Positions 1 to 5,582 of a stretch of 6,809 bases of DNA are shown piece after piece. A program made the position numbers and the translations under genes. The DNA is from Cytophagales bacterium. Its GTDB lineage: Bacteria; Bacteroidota; Bacteroidia; Cytophagales; Cyclobacteriaceae. The stretch covers positions 1 through 6,809 of the forward strand of contig JAHEMU010000147.1 in the NCBI GenBank assembly GCA_024643485.1, given 5' to 3'. The notes below the pieces were generated by a model. That model was not told the origin of the DNA and did no database searches. It was given only the letters and a program-made list of their open reading frames with translations. The number at the start of each line of letters is the position of its first letter. Positions within the stretch are counted from its first letter, which is position 1.

Positions 1-618
1 GAGATCTATACCCTTTATAATGGTACCAGAAGAATTCACCCGTTCGTTTACCTCGAATACTGCATCGTAAAATGGTAATGATTTTTCAATATGTAAGGCA
101 AACAAATCGGGTCGTTGTTGATTTCCTATAAGAAGCAAATCCTTAAAACCTGAGGTTACTAACAGGGCGGTTTTGGCACCTTTTCTTTCCAATAAAGCAT
201 TTGTTCCTTTTGTACTTCCCAAGCGCATAGAAACAGGGGGTAATTCTGATGTTAAAGGAGTTTCTGTAAATAGCCTCGTCGCTAAAACGGGGACTTCTTC
301 CCCTGAGGTAATTTCAAAAAAACCTTCAATTTCAGCATGAATGGGAGTTTTTAAACGAAGTTGATTGAGATTAAAATTGATTGATTCAACCACTGAACTT
401 ACGTTCGAGTCGAGAATTTTAAATTCATAATTTTCAAAAATATCATTAGCTACTGGCCAGGTAGCTTCAAAAATGCAAGTAGTGGAGTTTATCCATTTTG
501 TGATTTTGCCTCTTAAAGTAGAGTTACTAAGAATTTTGAATTGATGTAAAGTACCTGAAGGATCGTGCCCTATGCAATCAGTAAAAGTACCCCCCGTATC
601 TATCCAAATATTCCACAT
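1..618 (-). CDS. 5-oxoprolinase / hydantoinase A family protein, N-terminal 206 residues (runs off left edge)
   Basis: The reading frame from ATG at 618 stays open to base 1 and gives 206 residues. Seen: an actin-like phosphate-binding motif DTGGTFTD at residues 7-14, then LGSTKGTNALLERKGAKTAL from residue 133 and a following stretch with GFKDLLLIGNQQRPDLFAL. Both blocks are hallmarks of the hydantoinase/oxoprolinase N-terminal domain. Family knowledge: 5-oxoprolinase hydrolyses 5-oxo-L-proline to glutamate with ATP, in the cytoplasm, as one ~1250-residue chain or as separate A and B subunits. The N-terminal part cannot tell these apart, nor exclude an N-methylhydantoinase or acetone-carboxylase relative. 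The strong match to QQRPDLFAL-type sequence favours 5-oxoprolinase. The segment between the two motifs seems longer than in the animal enzyme as I remember it. It follows the ATP-grasp gene by 53 bases on the same strand and may have its own promoter there. Confidence 0.88.
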   Translation of the reverse strand, partial: MWNIWIDTGGTFTDCIGHDPSGTLHQFKILSNSTLRGKITKWINSTTCIFEATWPVANDIFENYEFKILDSNVSSVVESINFNLNQLRLKTPIHAEIEGFFEITSGEEVPVLATRLFTETPLTSELPPVSMRLGSTKGTNALLERKGAKTALLVTSGFKDLLLIGNQQRPDLFALHIEKSLPFYDAVFEVNERVNSSGTIIKGIDL

Positions 619-639
619 GGCAATTCTCAATGTTGTATT

Positions 640-671
640 CAAAAATAGAAGTAGTTAAGTAAATAAAAAAC
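640..671 (-). promoter_or_regulatory. Possible promoter of the 5-oxoprolinase gene (-7 box only)
   Basis: On the minus strand, bases 647-640 read TATTTTTG, an exact match to the Bacteroidota -7 consensus TAnnTTTG, about 22 bases before the ATG at 618. No TTTG or TTG occurs 19-21 bases upstream; that position (around 667-671) is only T-rich. In an AT-rich gap, a lone -7 match can be chance, so this is tentative. If real, the 5-oxoprolinase gene is transcribed at least partly independently of the ATP-grasp gene. Confidence 0.35.
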
Positions 672-677
672 TTAACT
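653..677 (-). repeat. Perfect 8-bp inverted repeat at the 3' end of the ATP-grasp gene
   Basis: The arms AGTTAAGT (653-660) and ACTTAACT (670-677) are perfectly complementary around a 9-base loop. The right arm includes the TAA stop codon of the ATP-grasp gene (672-674). The stem is AT-rich and is not followed by a clear U-tract in the minus-strand transcript, so it is a poor intrinsic terminator. It also lies between the possible -33 and -7 regions of the 5-oxoprolinase gene, so an operator role is equally open. Confidence 0.4.
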
Positions 678-1697
678 TTTGTATTTGCGATTAAATTTAA
701 TCACAGAAATAGTTTCTTTTAAACCTTCAAAAAAGGTAAGGTACGGCACTCCGTTTTTGTGATTTTTTTTAGCGATTTTATACAATCTATTCCAATGCAT
801 CCAAAGGGATTGTTGTCCCTTAAGGAAAGAATATCCGGGAGCGTAGATATGTGCAGGTTCCGACATGGCACCGTTTAATTCTAAAATGATAACGTTACCA
901 TTTGTCAAATCTTCAAGAGTGTGGCATTTTACATCGAATCGTCCATAGTAAAATCCAGGGATACTTTTAGAAATAGTATCAAAGGATTGAACCATTTTAT
1001 CAGATATTAAGTCATTGCCATTTAGGAAGGTGGTACCTAGACAATGATTTCCTATGGTATTTAACGTAATTTTTTCACCATTTATGGGAATATGGGTTAA
1101 ATCGAGACTCTTATTTGATTTTAATTTATCTAATTGTAGAAATGCACGATCGTTATTTTTAATTAAATCTTCCAGAGTGTCCATTCCATTTCCGGTTATT
1201 GACAGCATTTCTTTAATGACAATACTAGAAATAGTTCCTTTAGTTTCATCAGGTAAACGGCTATAAAAAACACCGGCCTCTACCGGCAAATCGATTAATT
1301 CTTGAATGATAAAAGGCATAGGAACCCAGTTTAGATAAGTCTCTAAGTCTTCAATTTGGCGCAGAATTTTCACTCCATATCCCCTTTCGCCGAAATCAGG
1401 TTTGGCAACCAAAGGAAAAGAAAGGTTTAATTGAGATAACTCATTTAAAATGGTAGATAATGAAGTGGAATTTTGAAATAAAATGGAGGGAGGTTTCTTT
1501 TCAATTAAATTCAATATATCCATTTTGGAAGCGCCACCTAGTCCTCCATTTTTAATTCCTGGGTTTGCAGCAGCAAAATAGAAAAAAGAGCGGGCCTTAA
1601 TTGAGCTCCACAAATACAGAAAAAAAACGCTAAAGTAAACAGCTTTTGTTGGCCAGTATTCCCAACTTTTTAGTTTGATAAAAAATCCCTTCAGCAT
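672..1697 (-). CDS. Uncharacterised ATP-grasp ligase with hydrophobic N-terminus (EYWP family)
   Basis: A 341-residue protein. Seen: an N-terminal WEYWP motif (residues 12-16), a hydrophobic stretch (about 19-31) and a conserved-looking AAANPGIKNGG block (42-52). Then comes an ATP-grasp fold: FPLVAKPDFGERGYGVK (94-110), with Lys99 as the probable nucleotide-binding lysine and a glycine-rich loop; QELI (132-135); GNGMDTLEDLI (169-179), like the G-D-G-x-x-T loop of glutathione and cyanophycin synthetases; GRFDVK (252-257); and ILELNG (271-276), with Asp255, Glu273 and Asn275 as likely metal ligands. Family knowledge: ATP-grasp enzymes join a carboxylate to an amine or thiol through an acyl phosphate. 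The substrate here is unknown, and I know no characterised member of this EYWP group. The hydrophobic stretch suggests loose membrane association. It starts 8 bases after the DinB-like gene, so the two are very likely cotranscribed. All visible catalytic residues are present, so it should be active. Confidence 0.85.
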   Translation of the reverse strand: MLKGFFIKLKSWEYWPTKAVYFSVFFLYLWSSIKARSFFYFAAANPGIKNGGLGGASKMDILNLIEKKPPSILFQNSTSLSTILNELSQLNLSFPLVAKPDFGERGYGVKILRQIEDLETYLNWVPMPFIIQELIDLPVEAGVFYSRLPDETKGTISSIVIKEMLSITGNGMDTLEDLIKNNDRAFLQLDKLKSNKSLDLTHIPINGEKITLNTIGNHCLGTTFLNGNDLISDKMVQSFDTISKSIPGFYYGRFDVKCHTLEDLTNGNVIILELNGAMSEPAHIYAPGYSFLKGQQSLWMHWNRLYKIAKKNHKNGVPYLTFFEGLKETISVIKFNRKYKS

Positions 1698-1705
1698 GTT
1701 AGCTG

Positions 1706-2218
1706 TTATCTATTTACCGTTTGTGACTGGTGACGAATGGTAGACACCGCGACTCCAAATGTTTTAGGAATTTTTAAAGATGGTTTTAATTGAAGAAGAC
1801 CGATTTTGATGATTGCCATATGATGAACTGCATGTTCAATGTTGTATGCTAGTTCACGAAATAGATTGGTAGGAATGGTGAAAATTTCAATGCCATCTTC
1901 AGTATATGAAGCCGATAACTCCAAATTTACATTTTCTTCAAAAATTGAAATATTTTGGCGTACGTATTCGATGGCCTTTAGAGCTACTTTTTGGTTTGTC
2001 TCTACCGTTTTGTCGTGGTTTCGATTATCATAATTAACCATTCCAGCTTCTACAGCATTTATTAAAATATGAAAAAATTCAATGGTATGACGGAAATGCT
2101 GTCCTATTGTTGAATTATTTAGGGTGTTCAAAGGCTCCGTAAATTCTTCAGATGAAAGATGATTTACCGTGAACGTTAATTGATTAAGTATATCTTCTGT
2201 AGCTCGTATTAAACTCAT
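1706..2218 (-). CDS. DinB/YfiT-like four-helix-bundle protein, putative metalloenzyme
   Basis: A 170-residue soluble, mainly helical protein. Seen: GQHFRHTIEFFH (39-50) near the end of the second helix, and NIEHAVHHMA (126-135) in the fourth. His41 or His44 with His129 and His133 fits the three-histidine metal site of the DinB superfamily. The end carries TFGVAVSTIRHQSQ, a tail that I recognise from related Bacteroidota proteins. Family knowledge: the superfamily includes bacillithiol and mycothiol S-transferases, the DinB domain of ergothioneine synthase EgtB, and many proteins of unknown role; the original DinB is damage-inducible in Bacillus. No substrate can be read from the sequence. It sits 32 bases after recX and 8 bases before the ATP-grasp gene, consistent with one operon. 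The recX neighbour alone does not make it a DNA-repair gene. Confidence 0.82.
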   Translation of the reverse strand: MSLIRATEDILNQLTFTVNHLSSEEFTEPLNTLNNSTIGQHFRHTIEFFHILINAVEAGMVNYDNRNHDKTVETNQKVALKAIEYVRQNISIFEENVNLELSASYTEDGIEIFTIPTNLFRELAYNIEHAVHHMAIIKIGLLQLKPSLKIPKTFGVAVSTIRHQSQTVNR

Positions 2219-2250
2219 GAATTAATTTTAAAGAAACAATATAATAAGTT

Positions 2251-2754
2251 TTAGGAATTGTTGGGTAAAACTTCTTTTAAAACGTCATTTATTAATTCAA
2301 ATTCAAATCCTTTTGACGCTAAAAAGGTGAATGTTTTTTTTCTTAATATCCAGTAATCGCCAGTAGTAAAGCTATTTATTTTTTTTGCTGCCAAAGATTT
2401 TAAAGCCTCGAAATATTCGTCGTTATCAATTTCTTGCAACCCTTTTCGAATGCAATATTCACTCAAACCAATCTCCTTTAGCTTTAATTCAATTTTAACC
2501 CTACCCCATTTTTTAAGATGAAATTTTCCTGAAGAATAGGTTTTTGCGAACCGTTCTTCGTTTATAAAATTTTCAGTTATGAGTTTGGATATTATTTCTT
2601 CCGCCTCATCGCGACCGGCATTCCATTGAAATAATTTATCTCTTACTTGTTGTTGTGTTCTTTCTTGATAAGCACAAAAATTACAAGCCTTCAGAAAGAG
2701 CTCTGAAGAAGTAAAGGACTTTTTTGGTTCGGAATGGTGGAAATTATTTGATAT
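2251..2754 (-). CDS. recX: RecX, regulator of RecA (start codon non-canonical or unclear)
   Basis: RecX binds RecA filaments and modulates recombination and the SOS response. Seen: a helical protein with CNFCAYQERTQQQVRDKL, FINEERFAKTYSSGKF and WGRVKIELKLKEIGLSE in order, which are the RecX repeat signatures, and ending at the TAA at 2251-2253. The frame is open from a TAG at 2781-2779, yet no in-frame ATG, GTG or TTG occurs before TTG at 2466, which lies in the middle of the protein. Homology clearly continues upstream of 2466, at least to about 2720. I therefore place the start at ATA 2754, which gives 167 residues, a normal RecX length, and overlaps the stop of the upstream gene. CTG at 2694 (147 residues) would cut into the first conserved helix. 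A base-call error near the junction is also possible. Function is confident; the 5' boundary is not. Confidence 0.8.
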   Translation of the reverse strand: MSNNFHHSEPKKSFTSSELFLKACNFCAYQERTQQQVRDKLFQWNAGRDEAEEIISKLITENFINEERFAKTYSSGKFHLKKWGRVKIELKLKEIGLSEYCIRKGLQEIDNDEYFEALKSLAAKKINSFTTGDYWILRKKTFTFLASKGFEFELINDVLKEVLPNNS

Positions 2755-3217
2755 AACCTTTTCTTTTGAATACTGTTTCTAAGAATTTTCGCTCGTTATC
2801 ATTGGTAAATATTTTATAAGGAAGGTGTATCATTTGAACTTTACTCAGCATAATGATATAGTAGTCTTTACCAATAATAACTCGTTTTACCTGATCCCAT
2901 TTTAATGGCATTCCTTGTTTTGCATTAAGCTTTACGAGGATTTGTTGGCTGGTTATTTCGTAAGATAGCCTTTCAAAAAGAAATTTACTCTGTTCTAATT
3001 GAGTTACTCCTGCAAATTGAATAAGCCAAAATAGTAAGTACAATATATAGGCAATTCCAGTACCGATAAACCACCACATATTAGGAAGGATAAAATATCC
3101 GCTACACAAGGCTACTACGATTAAATATACCCACCATTGTTCTTTGGTGATGTTTATCATGCCGAATTTGATAAAAGTGCCGGTTGGTAGTTCGTATTTT
3201 CTGGTCTTAACAATCAT
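2744..3217 (-). CDS. Small inner-membrane protein with YcxB-like C-terminal domain
   Basis: A 157-residue protein. Seen: a charged N-terminal segment (1-26), two adjacent hydrophobic helices (about 27-44 and 47-69) forming a hairpin, then a cytosol-like domain (about 80-150) with LSYEITSQQILVKL, PLKWDQVKRVIIGKDYYIIML and HLPYKIF. The pattern of two transmembrane helices followed by a small beta-rich domain ending in a short proline-basic motif resembles the YcxB-like family, whose function is unknown. The match is by overall pattern, so the family assignment is moderate. It has a good promoter just upstream and is the probable first gene of a transcript that continues into recX, the DinB-like gene and the ATP-grasp gene. 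Its stop codon overlaps the presumed beginning of recX. Confidence 0.68.
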   Translation of the reverse strand: MIVKTRKYELPTGTFIKFGMINITKEQWWVYLIVVALCSGYFILPNMWWFIGTGIAYILYLLFWLIQFAGVTQLEQSKFLFERLSYEITSQQILVKLNAKQGMPLKWDQVKRVIIGKDYYIIMLSKVQMIHLPYKIFTNDNERKFLETVFKRKGYIK

Positions 3218-3238
3218 TTCTCACAAAATTTAGGGGCA

Positions 3239-3269
3239 CAAATATCGTTTAAAGTAACTCAATTTCAAA
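3239..3269 (-). promoter_or_regulatory. Bacteroidota-type promoter upstream of the YcxB-like gene
   Basis: On the minus strand, TTTG (3269-3266) is followed after exactly 19 bases by GATATTTG (3246-3239), matching TAnnTTTG at every fixed position but the first. Transcription would begin roughly 15 bases before the ATG at 3217. It fills the 63-base gap after feoB, so the YcxB-recX-DinB-ATP-grasp block can be expressed independently of iron uptake. No terminator for feoB is visible in this gap. Confidence 0.6.
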
Positions 3270-3280
3270 GGAAAACATGA

Positions 3281-5230
3281 TTACCTGAGAACTTGATAAG
3301 CAATTAATGCAGAAACATAAGCCAAAGTTGTCATAAACGCCAATTGTATCATGGGCCATTTCCATCCTTTGGTTTCACGATATACCACCGCAATGGTACT
3401 CATGCACTGCATGGCGAACGCATAAAACAACATTAAGGAAATCCCAACGGCTAAATTAAATCTGGGCTCACCTGTATCTGGGTGTACTTCTTTAGCAAGT
3501 TTTTCTTTTATACTGAGTTCGTCAGAAGTTTCTCCTACGCTATAAATGGTTGCAATAGTCCCCACAAAAACTTCTCTTGCAGCAAATGAGCTAATTAAGG
3601 CAATGCCAATTTTCCAGTCGTAACCCAGAGGAGCTATAGCAGGTTCAATAAATTTACCGAAATGACCTGCGTAGGAAGATTGCAATTTTGCCGCATCGAG
3701 CTTTACTTGAGTCATTTCTTCACTCCATTGATTTTCAGCAGCTAGTTGATTTACTGCTTTTTGAGATTCTGTAATTGCAGTGCCTGGTCCATAACTGGCG
3801 GCAAACCAAAGCACAATACTTATGGATAGGATAATCTTTCCCGCTTCGGTAACAAAGGTTCGTGTTTTTTCAAGAATTGAAAGACTTAAATTGGTCCATC
3901 TGGGCATCTTAAAACTAGGCATTTCCATAACCAAGTAACTTTTTTCACCCGTTTTAACGAATTGCTTGATAATTAAAGAAGCAATTAAGGCAGCTAAAAA
4001 ACCTAGGATGTACAAACTAAACAATACCAGACCTTTTAAATTTATTACTCCAAAAATCAATTCGTCTGGAATTACAAGCGCAATTAAAATGGTGTATACG
4101 GGCAGTCTGGCTGAACAACTCATAAAAGGAGTAACCAAAATGGTTATAAGTCGATCGCGCTTTGAAGAAATGGTTCGGGTGGCCATAATGGCGGGTACTG
4201 CACAAGCAACTCCTGAAATAAGCGGGACAACACTTCTTCCATTTAACCCGAAAATAGCCATTATTTTGTCCATTAAAAAGACGACCCTCGACATGTATCC
4301 GGTTTCTTCAAGAATCCCTATAAATGCAAACAAAATGGCAATTTGAGGGATAAAAATGACGATACCACCTATTCCAGGAATAATACCTTCTGTTAAAAGA
4401 TTGGCAACTATCCCGGGAGGAAGAATGTCAGCTAGCCATGAAGAAAATTGTTGAAAACTACCATCAATTAAATCCATTGGCCATTCAGCCCAACTAAAAA
4501 TGGCTTGAAATACGATAAAAAGTAAAGCCAATAAGATACCATAACCCCAGATACGATGGGTAAAATAGGGGTCTAGCTTTCGAGTAAGGGTGGTGTTAAT
4601 TTTTTCCGGATCATGAACTATTCCTTTGAGTTTTTCATCTAGGAATTTATACCTTTCTAAGGTTTCAACCCGTTGATCGTGATCAGGATTTCCGCTCGAC
4701 CCGGTGTTTTCAAAATAAATTCGGTCAGGGGCTGCGAGTGGTAAGGTTACTAAATTTTTTATTTCCTGTATTCCAATTCCAGTTCGGGCATTGATCTCAA
4801 TAACAGGTACATTAAAACGAGAATTGAGTAAAATGTTATCAATGGATCTCTTTCTTTTTCGAACCAAATCCATCATGTTCAAAGCGAGAATGATAGGAAT
4901 TCCTAAATCGTGAATTTGACTAAAAAGCAATAAATTTCTTTTGATATTTGTCGCATCTACAATCGCAATGACTAAATCTGGATGTTCAGGGTGCTCCTTA
5001 TTCGTCAGTACTTCACGAACTACTTCTTCTTCCTCTGATTTCGGATATAAACTATAGGTGCCAGGTAAATCGATTACCTGAACCGTTTCGCCTTTGGCAT
5101 CTTTAAAGAATCCTGATTTTTTATCGACAGTTACTCCCGGAAAGTTACCCACCTTCTGATTCATCCCTGTCAACTGATTGAATAAGGATGATTTTCCTGA
5201 ATTGGGATTACCGGCGAGTGCAATTTTCAT
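3281..5230 (-). CDS. feoB: Ferrous iron transport protein B, GTPase-permease
   Basis: A 649-residue inner-membrane Fe(II) importer. Seen: the N-terminal G domain has G1 GNPNSGKSS (7-15), G2 around Thr34 in GVTVD, G3 DLPG (54-57), G4 NMMD (118-121) and a G5-like INARTG (146-151). A helical spacer (about 185-220) leads to the membrane domain. There the two gate regions are SGVACAVPAIMATR (339-352) and PFMSCSARLPVY (368-379), with Cys343 and Cys372, plus SFAAREVFVGTIATIYS (548-564) and Cys609 in AMQCMST. Family knowledge: GTP binding and hydrolysis drive or gate Fe(II) passage. The protein is about 120 residues shorter than E. coli FeoB (773), but all motifs are present and it ends after a last membrane helix (about 624-648), so I read it as a compact form, not a truncation. 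It starts 13 bases after feoA. No feoC follows. Confidence 0.97.
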   Translation of the reverse strand: MKIALAGNPNSGKSSLFNQLTGMNQKVGNFPGVTVDKKSGFFKDAKGETVQVIDLPGTYSLYPKSEEEEVVREVLTNKEHPEHPDLVIAIVDATNIKRNLLLFSQIHDLGIPIILALNMMDLVRKRKRSIDNILLNSRFNVPVIEINARTGIGIQEIKNLVTLPLAAPDRIYFENTGSSGNPDHDQRVETLERYKFLDEKLKGIVHDPEKINTTLTRKLDPYFTHRIWGYGILLALLFIVFQAIFSWAEWPMDLIDGSFQQFSSWLADILPPGIVANLLTEGIIPGIGGIVIFIPQIAILFAFIGILEETGYMSRVVFLMDKIMAIFGLNGRSVVPLISGVACAVPAIMATRTISSKRDRLITILVTPFMSCSARLPVYTILIALVIPDELIFGVINLKGLVLFSLYILGFLAALIASLIIKQFVKTGEKSYLVMEMPSFKMPRWTNLSLSILEKTRTFVTEAGKIILSISIVLWFAASYGPGTAITESQKAVNQLAAENQWSEEMTQVKLDAAKLQSSYAGHFGKFIEPAIAPLGYDWKIGIALISSFAAREVFVGTIATIYSVGETSDELSIKEKLAKEVHPDTGEPRFNLAVGISLMLFYAFAMQCMSTIAVVYRETKGWKWPMIQLAFMTTLAYVSALIAYQVLR

Positions 5231-5243
5231 CTGTCTCTTTGGG

Positions 5244-5459
5244 TTATTGTATAATTATGGATGCCGCTTCACTTTTTCGCAATGAAAGGTCGTAACCTTC
5301 TACATGAACACAAACCGGATCTCCAAGTGGCGCAATATAATTTAATGAAATTTGATTTCCCGGTAAACAACCCATTTCTATCAATTTCAATGAAAGTACA
5401 TCGTCGCTAAATCCAATGATCTCTCTCGATTCGCCAATTTTTAACTCAGATGCATTCAT
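5244..5459 (-). CDS. feoA: Ferrous iron transport protein A
   Basis: A 71-residue cytosolic SH3-like protein that works with FeoB in Fe(II) uptake, probably by contacting its cytosolic part. Seen: the FeoA pattern LIEMGCLPGNQISL (26-40), then APLGDPVCVHVEGYDLSLRKSEAASI (43-68), covering the whole protein. The length is typical. It is the first gene of the feoAB operon, 13 bases ahead of feoB on the same strand, with a near-consensus promoter and a possible operator between promoter and start. ATG at 5459 is the only sensible start; it falls right after the promoter-leader region. Confidence 0.96.
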   Translation of the reverse strand: MNASELKIGESREIIGFSDDVLSLKLIEMGCLPGNQISLNYIAPLGDPVCVHVEGYDLSLRKSEAASIIIQ

Positions 5460-5464
5460 TCTTA

Positions 5465-5481
5465 TTTAGACTAATTATAAA
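5465..5481 (-). promoter_or_regulatory. Imperfect palindrome in the feoA leader, possible metal-repressor operator
   Basis: Minus-strand bases 5481-5465 read TTTATAATTAGTCTAAA. Six of eight base pairs are symmetric about 5473. The core TTAGTCTAA resembles the centre of DtxR/IdeR-type sites (TTAGGCTAA) more than a Fur box. It lies between the -7 box and the feoA start, where a bound repressor would block transcription. The region is AT-rich, so chance symmetry is a real alternative; binding is inference. Confidence 0.35.
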
Positions 5482-5486
5482 CAACG

Positions 5487-5518
5487 CAAAAATAGTAGTC
5501 AATGATACGAAAAACAAA
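5487..5518 (-). promoter_or_regulatory. Bacteroidota-type promoter of feoAB
   Basis: On the minus strand, TTTG (5518-5515) is followed after 20 bases by TATTTTTG (5494-5487), an exact match to both halves of the Bacteroidota primary sigma-factor consensus TTTG / TAnnTTTG. The start of transcription would fall around 5480, giving a leader of about 20 bases that contains the imperfect palindrome. Confidence 0.7.
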
Positions 5519-5582
5519 CCTCTTGTACAAAATACTTTCGTTCATGCTGTTTACATTGTATTTTAAAATAAAAATTAAGGTT

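Noticed and set aside
2740..2760. Programmed +1 frameshift fusing the YcxB-like protein to RecX at AAA-TAA
   Set aside because: The recX frame is +1 to the upstream gene at its stop, but no slippery or stimulatory sequence is evident, and a membrane-protein fusion to RecX has no known precedent.
3966..4346. Open frames overlapping the middle of feoB in other frames
   Set aside because: They overlap conserved membrane motifs of FeoB and have no features of their own.
3281..5230. feoB as a truncated pseudogene because it is shorter than the E. coli protein
   Set aside because: All G motifs, both gate regions and the last membrane helices are intact; compact FeoB proteins are common.
5533..5540. 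TACTTTCG as a -7 box for the divergent propeller gene
   Set aside because: One mismatch to TAnnTTTG and no TTTG or TTG at the right distance upstream; too weak to list.
5559..5570. Perfect 12-base palindrome TATTTTAAAATA before the propeller gene
   Set aside because: Made only of A and T in an AT-rich leader; expected by chance.
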